DNA of 64,000 nt. It comes from Panonychus citri (lineage: Eukaryota > Arthropoda > Arachnida > Trombidiformes > Tetranychidae). Under the pieces are notes generated by a model. The model made no database searches and was not told the DNA's origin. It was given only the letters and a program-made list of their open reading frames with translations. The position numbers and the translations under genes are program-made. Positions 13,564 through 22,510 of the stretch are shown in pieces. The stretch is taken from the NCBI RefSeq assembly GCF_014898815.1, contig NW_026515544.1, forward strand, positions 1,054,001-1,118,000, given 5' to 3'. Numbering within the stretch: the first letter of the stretch is position 1; each line of letters opens with the position of its first letter.

Positions 13564-16460
13564 TTATAATAAAAGAATACATGAATTATATAACTCATAG
13601 TTGGTTTTCGATATAAAATCAATATTATCAATAATATTTTGTATGTTTTGACTCGTTATCCTTGGAAAGTCTTTGATTGTTGTTCCTTTTTCTTGAGCGA
13701 TTTCCTTCATTAATTCTTCGCAAATAAATGGATGATGTTCTTCCTTCTTTTCGCAACATTTCACTTTGACCATCCGCAATTTGGTATTAGTTAATCTGGA
13801 TAAAATTTGACAAGTCAACCAATCTTTTTCAGTCCATTTCTCTCCACCGTCCATCATTATTTGTATTACATCCTTTTCTGCTCTTAACCAGTCCTTGATT
13901 CTTTTTTTGATATTATTTTTCATCATTTTCTTCCAATGATTCCTCGATATCACCTTCGTTTCATGAATAATATTATTAATACCATCGAACCTTTCTCTTT
14001 TGAGTTCCCCATATGACCAATTCCAAACCAATAATCTATGATGATAAAAAACCTTCTGTCCATCATCTCTCTTTTCTTCGTCATATCACGATCAGGTAGA
14101 AGAATTGATTGATCATCTTCAAAAGCAAAATCAGCTTCCATTTTTTTACCGTTGTCCTTTGACCATTCACTGAGTTCCATCCACATCCCAACAAGAAAGT
14201 GATCCATCTTATAAATTGCATGAACATGTGAACCTGAAAGTGTGTGAAACTCTAATAATGAAATAATATCATCAAATAAATGAAAATATTTCATAAACAT
14301 GGTCCGATCTGTTTTGAAAATCATGTAACCCGACATTTTAAGCTTTGGAAAAATAATATTATTAATGATCAGCTTTTTTGTCTCTCTACTTAATACCACC
14401 AATTGATATTTCGTGCAATTAAATGAAAAATTTAGATTTTCTTTCGTCATTCGTATCCATTCTTTAACCCTTGACACCACCAATGGCTCGAAAAATTTGT
14501 ATCCGACCAATTTCAGGTTCAAAAAATTTCTTTCATGTATAAAAGTTTTCGACTCATTAATCTGAAGATTGATTTCCGCGAGTGAATATTTAACATCTTT
14601 CACCATTAACTCCGTATCCATTTCTCTTTCTCCAACGATAAAAACATCATCCGCATAAGCATAAATATTAATATTTCTCTTTCTTAATTTCATCAATTGC
14701 TTGTTCAAAGCAAGAATGAAAATTAAAGGTCCACATGAAGATCCTTGAGGTGTTCCCTCATTTTCTGCTTTGTAATAATCTTTCTTATCAACGTTAATTT
14801 TCACATATCGCAAGGAGCAGAAAGATTTTAGCAGCTTTGAAAGTGGATAATCAATGGTCTCAACGAATTCCACTGCCTCGTCAACCTTCACCGTGTCAAA
14901 TGCTGCGGTCACATCCATTTGAATGATTTTCATATTTTTCCAATCCTTAATATTCATCACTAATTCGGCCACCAATTTAAAACATGAAGAACCTTCAACA
15001 TAAGCATATTGAGAACCAGTAAGAAGATGATTAATGAGAATCTCTTGTAGATGATAAGCCAAATATTTATCAACAAGTTTGAAAAGATAATTTGGTGTCT
15101 TAATCATTCGAACTTTATTCGTTCCTGATTTAGGAACGAAACCTCCACCCAATATTCTTAAACAGCTTGGAACATACGATATTTCGACAATAAGTTTCAC
15201 CACTTCTCTAATATTATTAATATTAGACTGTAGAAATTTTTTCCATTGTTTTTTGGTAAAATTATCAGCTGAAAGTGATGATTTGACCTTAGAGTTGACA
15301 ATTTTTTCCCAAACCTCTTCTCTCCATTTACCTTTTACCTTAACAAAATCATTATCATTAAAAATCGGCTTCCTTGCTGTAAAATCTTTAAGATAACCAT
15401 CCACTGATCCTTTGTATTTTTCCTCAATTTTACCCAATACCTTAGGTTTCAAATCCTTCATCAGTAAATGTATTAGCTTCCATTGTTGATTTAACCCATC
15501 GAACTCTTTTACTTTATCCGCAATTGAAAAATTTGCCTTCGCCAACTTTATTTCATCTTTTGTAACGTTTACTTTCTTCTTTTTCCTTCGAAATGACTTG
15601 GATGTATTTGCAATCGTTTTCCTTTTCCACTTTCCATTCCTTTCTGGGTATTTAATAATATTATTAATATTATATACCAAAGGTGACGACTTTTCTAATA
15701 AATTCGTTTGCTCGTAGCTCATCTCCTTAAACATAAATTCTCCGATCTTGAAATCCAAGTAATCAATCATTGGTAATTGAGATCCACCCATGAAGATTGT
15801 TTTTACCGAGAGTAAGAGATGATCATTACTGTTCATTTTCCTTATCTCCGAATTTATTATTATCTGTTCTCCTTTGTAAATCTGAGCATCAATGTATGTG
15901 ACCAAATCACCGTTAACATAAGTATAATTCTCTTGCTTCGGTTGATGAACCGATTTAAAACCGGAGAATATATCCTTTTCAAACTTCATTTGTTTTTCTT
16001 TTCTGGGTGACCACAAATGATGCTCTAAATTCATGTCACCACAAATGAATATTGGTGATTCAATCGTTTCCAGAAACTCGTCAAAGATTGTCCAATACAC
16101 TCTGCGATCCCTTAGTGGTCCATAGATACTAAACATCACGTAACATTTATTATTAATAATAATGTTTATACCAATTATCGATTTAATCTTGATGTTTAGG
16201 TTCTTGATTGCTATTCCAATGGGAGCAATTATCACAACTTCATGGTTAAAAATAATTCGATAATCACCTATTACCATTTGGCCATCCATAATCTTATTAT
16301 TCGAATTCAAATTTCCATCAAATAACTGAAGCTTCTCTTGTATCCATCGTTGATTTATTTCACTGATTGAAATTATTGTATTAGTTGATTTGTACTCGTT
16401 CCAGAGTTTTTCACTTTTTTCAAAGCTTTTATTAACATTCCAATGAATAATATTAAGCAT
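13564..16460 (-). CDS. LINE ORF2: APE endonuclease and reverse transcriptase, one frameshift
   Basis: Nicks target DNA and reverse-transcribes the element. The N-terminal endonuclease (about residues 1-235) has HWNVN near the start, an ISEIN motif, GDMN, and SNDHL near residue 212. The reverse transcriptase (about 430-680) includes FVPKSGT, MDVTAAFD, GTPQGS and YADD near residue 602. The first open frame ends at 13950. The C-terminal region continues in another frame (VFYHHRLLVW... to the stop at 13564), so one base was gained or lost at about 14070-14095. Joined, the protein would be about 960 aa, normal for this clade. The CC...HH...C cluster in the tail may be a degenerate zinc knuckle. 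The frameshift may be real or an assembly error. Confidence 0.85.
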
Positions 16461-16556
16461 GTTGATTCGCTTAATTACTCATTTGGTTCAATTCAGACGA
16501 TCTTTCTGGTAACCATGGAGATCTTCCCGCCATTCGAAAATTACGCCAAATTTGAT

Positions 16557-16564
16557 TATATAAG
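16557..16564 (+). promoter_or_regulatory. TATA box of the antisense RING-like gene
   Basis: TATATAAG about 110 nt before the first ATG (16668), with a TCATTT initiator-like site near 16585-16592. It fits an RNA polymerase II promoter reading away from LINE ORF2, that is, antisense to the element. Confidence 0.5.
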
Positions 16565-16667
16565 TGAATGACTTTTTCCCGTTCATTTCATTTTGAACTT
16601 AAAAAACTCTATCGATTGTTTATCTCCCATTCTTGAATTTTCATTATTATCATTATTAATATTAATT

Positions 16668-17528
16668 ATGGTTGTTCACTCAAGGTTGATCCAAGGTCCT
16701 GATTATTGGAATCATTTCCAGTGTTTCCTTTGTAAAAATCTTTCACTTGATCCTCGTATTCACGATGGAGGAAACAGGAGACAATTTTGTACCAAAGTTT
16801 TTTGTTCAACTTGTTGTTATCCTTACTCCTTTAACTCTATTAATTTTCGTTTTAATGAGAAATATTTAAAAGAGGAAACTCGTTGTCCGGATTCTTCCTG
16901 TCGCCATGATTTTCGTGATCCATATTTCCGTTATCTTGGAAAATTTGAGCGTTTAATGTATTCGCAGATCCAAGTAAAATGTCCTAAATGTGAAATCACA
17001 ATGATCGTCGACAGTTACCTGAACCACCTTAAATTTTGTTCAACACAACAGACCTTGAATGTCACCAATATTAATAATAATACTACTCATTCATCTTCCA
17101 CCCCCGTCATCGACCTTGACCTTTACCATCGTTTATCCTCCATCAAACAACCGATATTCACCTCAATTAATGGTTTGGCTTTCATTGATAACAATCTCCT
17201 TCTTTACGGTGATCTCCCTCGTGATGAAGCTGTATACCTTAATCTCCGATCCCTTAAGCCAATCCCATCCATTCTTACCTTCCGTGACCAAACTGTTGTC
17301 GAATTATTAACCCATATAAAACGAACACTTGATTTCAAGGATGAAGATAATATTGATTTGGTTGTTGTCCAACATTACTCCATCAAGCAATGCACCACCG
17401 TTGGCGATTTCATCGACCATCTCCCAACCTTGAGTCCCATCAATTTGATTCATTGTCAACCCAATTTCGATAATCCCACTTACCATCTCAAGCTCAAGTG
17501 TTTAGGCAAATACAATTCCCTCGGGTGA
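16668..17528 (+). CDS. RING-like zinc-finger protein with possible RAWUL-type C-terminus, antisense inside the LINE
   Basis: Intact 286-codon ORF; the upstream open codons from 16593 begin with TTG, so the ATG at 16668 is taken. The N-terminal Cys pattern (CFLC, CTKVFCSTC, CPDSSC) resembles a RING finger, but the usual His is Lys and the last pair is C-x4-C. A second zinc-binding unit follows: C-x2-C-x12-H-x3-C (CPKC...H...C). The C-terminal 110 residues have the hydrophobic pattern of a ubiquitin-like fold, similar in layout to the RAWUL domain of Polycomb RING proteins; this is inference from pattern only. Codon use looks less A/T-biased than the flanking LINE ORFs. It sits between ORF1 and ORF2 in the opposite direction, with a TATA box and AATAAA of its own. 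It may be a captured host gene or an element-encoded accessory protein. Confidence 0.7.
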   Translation: MVVHSRLIQGPDYWNHFQCFLCKNLSLDPRIHDGGNRRQFCTKVFCSTCCYPYSFNSINFRFNEKYLKEETRCPDSSCRHDFRDPYFRYLGKFERLMYSQIQVKCPKCEITMIVDSYLNHLKFCSTQQTLNVTNINNNTTHSSSTPVIDLDLYHRLSSIKQPIFTSINGLAFIDNNLLLYGDLPRDEAVYLNLRSLKPIPSILTFRDQTVVELLTHIKRTLDFKDEDNIDLVVVQHYSIKQCTTVGDFIDHLPTLSPINLIHCQPNFDNPTYHLKLKCLGKYNSLG

Positions 17529-17660
17529 AACATTATTATTATTATTGAATTTTCTTTTCATTGTTTTGCTTTCATTGTTGTGATCACATAATCACACGAA
17601 ATTTTATGTGTCACTTATTTATCAATATCATAAATCAATAATATTCATATCCATGTTTTA

Positions 17661-17666
17661 AATAAA
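17661..17666 (+). terminator. AATAAA polyadenylation signal for the antisense gene
   Basis: AATAAA 133 nt after the stop codon, immediately abutting the stop codon of LINE ORF1 (17669-17667, minus), so the two transcripts converge. Confidence 0.5.
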
Positions 17667-19295
17667 TCAATCGCGAATTATCCATTCATAATCATAATTG
17701 ACTCTTTGAATAGCGTTTCTTAATCGGCGTTGATACTCGATACATTCCCATGAAACTGGTGTGTGATTGATGTTGATACTATTATTATTATTATTAATAT
17801 TTCGTCGACAAATATAGCAAATATATTTTTTCGGATCCATCCTGACCACACAAGTGCGTTCATCATGTGATTCTGCACAATATCTGCAAACCTGTTGATT
17901 GTTACATTTTTTCGTTGAGTGAGAATAAGAATAACACCGAAAACAAACATTGAAATGAAAGTAATCATTCACACGAATCGGCTTGAAATCCAAATAGAAG
18001 ACTCCACGTCTTTCCTGAACATGGTCTCTAATCCGAGGTGAAACCGACATAATAATATCAGTAAATTTGCTTCTTGATACATAAAAAGCTTCAACCTTCC
18101 AGTCACCTTTACCGCCACATCCATTTTGTATTATTATTCTTTTTGCCACTTCCTTCGCTTCTTCGATTGATCTTATGACCATCGATATTGATGAAAATCT
18201 TATCTTAGGTTCATACAGCCCTGGATCCTTAATAATAATACTTGAATTCCATTTCGATAATTTTTTCTTCGCTTCATCAATATCATTAGTATCAGCACAA
18301 ACAACTCGAATTGCATCAACACTCTTAATAATTCTTGCTGGAAAAGGTTCCAATTCATTGCTCTTTAGACCACTGGAGATCTTTTTGTAAAGATCTTCAA
18401 CTTGCATAACCGGATGAGTAACAAGAATAATAGGTTCCATAAGCTTAGATGACCAAGGTTTCCAGTTTTCAGGAAATGGCTTTTCTAACACATGATGAAA
18501 TACCTTCTTTACCTGGCGTTTATTGTCCAAACGTACCTTGATGTTTTCTCTGTGAAGATCCACTTCACCTACTTTTCTTTTCAAGCTTTTCATTAGAGTT
18601 GAGGCCGAATCCAACATGTCATCATCATTAATATCTTCTTGTATTCCATACATTGAACCTTCATCATTAATATTATCAATATTATTAATATTCATTTCCA
18701 ATTCTTTCGTTATTACCACCTCAGTCTCAGCTTCTTTTTCCAATTCTCCAAATCCACTCGTACCTGGTTCATTTAATATACCAAGTTTTTCAATCGATGT
18801 TGTAATTGATTCTTTTTCCATTGTGATTGAATCTTTGCATGTTGTAGAATAAGTTACCGATGAGTTATCATCCATTGATGTAACTGTTGGAACCTCATTA
18901 CTCATCTCTGCTGGTATACAATCAATAAATTTTCTTTCACCCTCATTTAGCTCCAAAATATCTGAGTTTTCTCGCAACCATCCAAGAATGAATTTAATTT
19001 TCATGATCGTACTTTTGTTAACTTTAGCTGCTTCAACCAATGCCGAATTATTAATAATATCAAAGCCTTTTGATCCAATATCCATAATTTCCACCATGGC
19101 TAATTTAGCTATGTTAGTTGTCCAATCCATTTTTGTTGGAAATTTCTTCGACAGTTTAGATTGAAGTTTTTTGGCCACTTTAATTTGCTCATCCATCTGA
19201 ACAGAAACAAACAAAATTATTATTATTAATATTATTTTCCATGTGGTTAAATTAAAACCTTTCATTTTCCATATATTACATTTTCCATAAGCCAT
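17667..19295 (-). CDS. LINE ORF1: gag-like nucleic-acid-binding protein with zinc knuckles
   Basis: RNA-binding chaperone of the retrotransposon particle (family knowledge). The C-terminal third carries C-x2-C-x4-H-x4-C (CFRCYSYSHSTKKC), then C-x2-C-x3-H-x4-C (CRYCAESHDERTC), then a looser C-x2-C...H...C unit interrupted by poly-Asn, the three-knuckle layout of R1/Jockey gag proteins. A globular region before the knuckles (about residues 300-450) fits the RRM-like gag core; the middle is acidic and disordered. The longest frame gives 542 aa from 19295. A second ATG at 19196 (MDEQIKV) follows directly after a pyrimidine-rich stretch ending in CAG and starts a more natural coiled N-terminus (509 aa). 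The first 33 residues of the longer form are hydrophobic and may be untranslated. Confidence 0.82.
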   Translation of the reverse strand: MAYGKCNIWKMKGFNLTTWKIILIIIILFVSVQMDEQIKVAKKLQSKLSKKFPTKMDWTTNIAKLAMVEIMDIGSKGFDIINNSALVEAAKVNKSTIMKIKFILGWLRENSDILELNEGERKFIDCIPAEMSNEVPTVTSMDDNSSVTYSTTCKDSITMEKESITTSIEKLGILNEPGTSGFGELEKEAETEVVITKELEMNINNIDNINDEGSMYGIQEDINDDDMLDSASTLMKSLKRKVGEVDLHRENIKVRLDNKRQVKKVFHHVLEKPFPENWKPWSSKLMEPIILVTHPVMQVEDLYKKISSGLKSNELEPFPARIIKSVDAIRVVCADTNDIDEAKKKLSKWNSSIIIKDPGLYEPKIRFSSISMVIRSIEEAKEVAKRIIIQNGCGGKGDWKVEAFYVSRSKFTDIIMSVSPRIRDHVQERRGVFYLDFKPIRVNDYFHFNVCFRCYSYSHSTKKCNNQQVCRYCAESHDERTCVVRMDPKKYICYICRRNINNNNNSININHTPVSWECIEYQRRLRNAIQRVNYDYEWIIRD

Positions 19296-19926
19296 GGGTG
19301 TGGCACATTTTCCATCATTAATTGTTTTTACTCTAATTTAATATTTTCTTACCTTCTTTTTAATTTCCAAATGTTCTCGAGTCACTAATGTTGATTAATT
19401 AACTTCAATATTAATTAAAATTAATACCAAAACAATTAAATTTTCACAATTACAATTAACAAAAAATTACACAAAAGCAGAAGAAAAATCAACAAATAAG
19501 TGTCGCCTCCTAACGTTAGAAAAAAGTAAAGTTCGATAATCAACCGTAACCATGGTAACCGTTAGATGGAAAAAGGGAAAAGCAACAGGAGAAATTATAT
19601 GATTCGGTGTTTGTTTCCTTTTCGTTTCTAAGGGTAACCAGTGAATCTTTGAGAGGTAAAATTAAATTGATGATTGATTGAGAGAAATTAAGAAAAATTA
19701 AAGATAACAATTAGATTAAATGTAATTATAATCCTGTTTTCTTTTATTGTAAAGAGAGTAAATGAGATGATTAAGAAACAAAGTTACAAATAATTAAAAG
19801 TTAAGAAAAACAAAGGTTTTTAGGTCAAAGGGTTTGGGTTAACATAATTGGTGAATTTTTTTTTGGAAAAAAAAGTTTAACAATTAAGATAATCGTTTTG
19901 ATTGTTGACTGTTGGTGTAAAGTTGA
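19296..19926. other. LINE 5' flank / intergenic
   Basis: No gene seen. Contains GTAACCATGG near 19546, also found at about 16510 in front of ORF2; it is short and may be chance. The LINE 5' end probably falls in this stretch. Confidence 0.4.
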
Positions 19927-21165
19927 TTATTTGAACAATTTGGATAATTTTTTGGAAAATGATTTTACTGCTTTACCCGATGATTTTACCATTCGACGGG
20001 CAATGGTTCGTGAGGTTGTCGATGAGGTCGAAGCGGATGAAGCCGAAGCCGAGCAAGAGACTCCGCCGTTTAATTTGATTGCGTGTCGTTGATAAGCTGC
20101 ATGTTTAGTTACCAAACTAGCCTGATCATCGTTGATACCAGTAGCAATTAAGGGATTCTCCAGGTAGATTAAGGGCATAGGGTTAACCTGGACAAGTTGA
20201 TCATCTTCAATTGGATTAACTTTATCTTCATTATCATCATTTAAAAGTCCAACAGTTTCCTCGGCTGAACCTTTCAAGACCCGATGAGTTTGATGATGAT
20301 GGTGGTGATGATGATGATGATTAGAAGCAATCAACTGATTTTCAATGGTATCGAATCCTTCATTAACAATTGGTCCACCAAAATTTTCGCTCTTTTTTAA
20401 TTGTTGATCATTGACCATTTGGTCTTCGATTTCATCATTAGTATCGTTGGTTAATTCTTGGAAACTTGAGAGATCAGTTTTATCCTCAAGGTCACTGAAA
20501 TCGGTTAGGGTCATCACATTATTGTCAATTTGACCATCAGCTTGTTGACTTGCGGAAACCAAAAGTGAATCATCAACGAAAGAGATACTAGTTGATTTAG
20601 ATTCACATTCTGAGGTCGAACTTGAATCAGCTGATGCAGTGTCCGAATTTGTTAGAATTTGATTCTCTGTCCATTGGGGTGTTCGAACTTCAATATGTTC
20701 CTCTTCATCTACATTCTCCTCCTCATTCACTTGACAATATTCAATTTCTACTTGTTTCACTTGTACTTCTCCCTCCTCTTCCTCTTCCTCTTCTTCGTCC
20801 TCATCCTCATCCTCATCTTCATCTTCATCTTCATCTTCATCTTCATCTTCGTCATTTCTCAAAGTAACCGAAGCCATTTCTTTCTGGACAACATCTTCAT
20901 CTTCGTCAACATCCGTGTCCGATTTACCATCAGGTGTACCTCGTTCATTCATGGACGTTGAAATGGCCTCACCAGCACCATTATCGTCATCACCATCTTC
21001 AGGCTGATTATCCCGACGACCAATATAACAGGAATGATAAACTTTATCAGAATCACAAAGTTTATTAACTGAATCACCATTGGAATCAGGCAAATCCTCA
21101 ATGAGCACAATTGAATCAGATAATTCGGTTTCCATGTAATTACCACCATAATTGATTGATTCCAT
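19927..21165 (-). CDS. Disordered acidic protein with basic C-terminus, unknown function
   Basis: Single open frame of 412 aa. The N-terminal half contains a long D/E tract (about residues 105-132) and many acidic Ser-rich segments. A run of nine His residues follows in the middle. The last 60 residues switch to a Ser/Ala-rich and then strongly basic tail (TIARRMVKSS...KKLSKLFK). No signal peptide, membrane segment or known fold was recognised. Acidic stretches of this kind occur in chromatin, nucleolar and histone-binding proteins, but there is no motif to choose among them. It ends 0.6 kb from the LINE and starts about 1.3 kb from the GPCR gene, both on the same strand. Confidence 0.65.
   Translation of the reverse strand: MESINYGGNYMETELSDSIVLIEDLPDSNGDSVNKLCDSDKVYHSCYIGRRDNQPEDGDDDNGAGEAISTSMNERGTPDGKSDTDVDEDEDVVQKEMASVTLRNDEDEDEDEDEDEDEDEDEDEEEEEEEEGEVQVKQVEIEYCQVNEEENVDEEEHIEVRTPQWTENQILTNSDTASADSSSTSECESKSTSISFVDDSLLVSASQQADGQIDNNVMTLTDFSDLEDKTDLSSFQELTNDTNDEIEDQMVNDQQLKKSENFGGPIVNEGFDTIENQLIASNHHHHHHHHHQTHRVLKGSAEETVGLLNDDNEDKVNPIEDDQLVQVNPMPLIYLENPLIATGINDDQASLVTKHAAYQRHAIKLNGGVSCSASASSASTSSTTSRTIARRMVKSSGKAVKSFSKKLSKLFK
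20770..20852. repeat. Coding GA-rich trinucleotide/hexanucleotide tract
   Basis: Tandem TCCTCA/TCTTCA units inside the acidic protein gene, encoding its alternating Asp-Glu run; probably length-variable between individuals. Confidence 0.8.
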
Positions 21166-22510
21166 GGTAGATTTTAATTGTCACAATGAAAATTGATTAG
21201 GACAAAACAATCAAATTAAAAAAAAAAGTCACACTCAAAGTCAAGTAAAATTAATTAAAAACAAACTGATGATCAGGATGATTAACAAACCAAAAATTAA
21301 ATCAAATTAAGGATATTACGTTTCTAGGATTAGTTGATTTACTGTAATTACATTTATAATCCGTTGATTAAATAAATTTAAATTGTTCACAAATTTCCTC
21401 CAATTGTAACTGTAATCTTAATGGTAACAATCAAATCAAATTACAATGTACTTGAGGTTAAATCAGTTACCTGGAGGATCAACAATCAACCTTAAACATT
21501 TGTATTTAAAGCAATTTAATTTTGAACAAATTAAATTTTCCAAATCTCCATCTAGTGGATTAATTTGATTAATAGATTAACCCAAGAGTAGTAATTTAAA
21601 TTGTAAACAAAAAGTTTGATTCTCGAATGACAATTAATCTTTAATCAAATCAAGTAAATCTTTCTAATTGCTAATTTATTGAAATGAGTTTACAATTAAG
21701 ATCATGTAATCATTGAGATGATTAAAATATTTTCTACTAATTTATTAATTGTTTGTGTATCGTTTTGGTTAATACATTTGAATTAATTTTTACTTGATTG
21801 TTTTTAATTAACCAGAATGAAGGTTAAATCGATGGGACAATTAAATTATACGAGTTTAATTGTTACCTAATCGTCCGATAATTTAATGAATGAGACTAAA
21901 TTAAATTAGATTGTTAAAAAAATACAAATTTACTTGGCCATAAATAGTAAATTAATTGTTAAATTAATGAAATTTGATTGTTACAATTAACCTTAAATGA
22001 AAAGGTTATCATTTTCTGGGAAGAGGTTGATTAAAACAAGTTAATCAAATGATTACAGTTAATTAAAAAGGTGAACAATTAACTTTTGTTTTCAAGAAAG
22101 GTACAAAATACACAATTAAGATTAGAAGCAAAAAAAGTTACAAAGATAATTAATAATTAACAGAGAACTGGATTTAAATCAATTAAGTGATGAAAAATTG
22201 ATTAACCAAAATCTCAATGTTTTTTTTTGCACATTTGTCCCGAAATCAATGTAATCAAATTGTTCAAACAATTTTTAAATTGATTGTTGGGATTAATCAT
22301 CAAGAGGAGAATTAGAATATTAAAAAAACAATTAGTTAATCATTTGTAATAAACGAAAAAAACAATTACAATTAAAAAAGTGACTTAGGAATCATTTTGA
22401 GCGGTCAACTTGTCCTTCATTTATATTCATTTGCAAAGGATTTGGACCTTTGTCTTTGGACGAGGATCAATTGGTTAACAGTTAATTTGAGTTAATTGTT
22501 GATTAGTGAT
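21166..22510. other. Intergenic, AT-rich, motif-dense
   Basis: No gene seen. Many AATTGTTA/TAACAATT words. It holds the 5' flank of the acidic protein gene and the 3' UTR of the GPCR gene. Confidence 0.55.

Larger units (their letters stand above)
13389..19310 (-). mobile_element. R1/Jockey-type non-LTR retrotransposon with an antisense gene between its ORFs
   Basis: Minus-strand order is ORF1 (gag-like, three zinc knuckles), a 1.2 kb spacer, ORF2 (APE-type endonuclease plus reverse transcriptase), a hairpin-rich 3' UTR and a simple-repeat tail. The family call rests on the ISE and SNDH endonuclease motifs, the YADD reverse transcriptase motif and the CCHC gag. The 5' boundary is not visible; the region up to about 19600 may be its 5' UTR. 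No target-site duplication could be fixed by eye. The spacer holds an intact plus-strand ORF, which is unusual because R1-type ORFs usually overlap or nearly touch. Confidence 0.75.

Noticed and set aside
16593..16667. Extended N-terminus of the antisense RING-like protein
   Set aside because: Begins with TTG and lies where the 5' UTR is expected from the TATA box at 16557; ATG at 16668 preferred.
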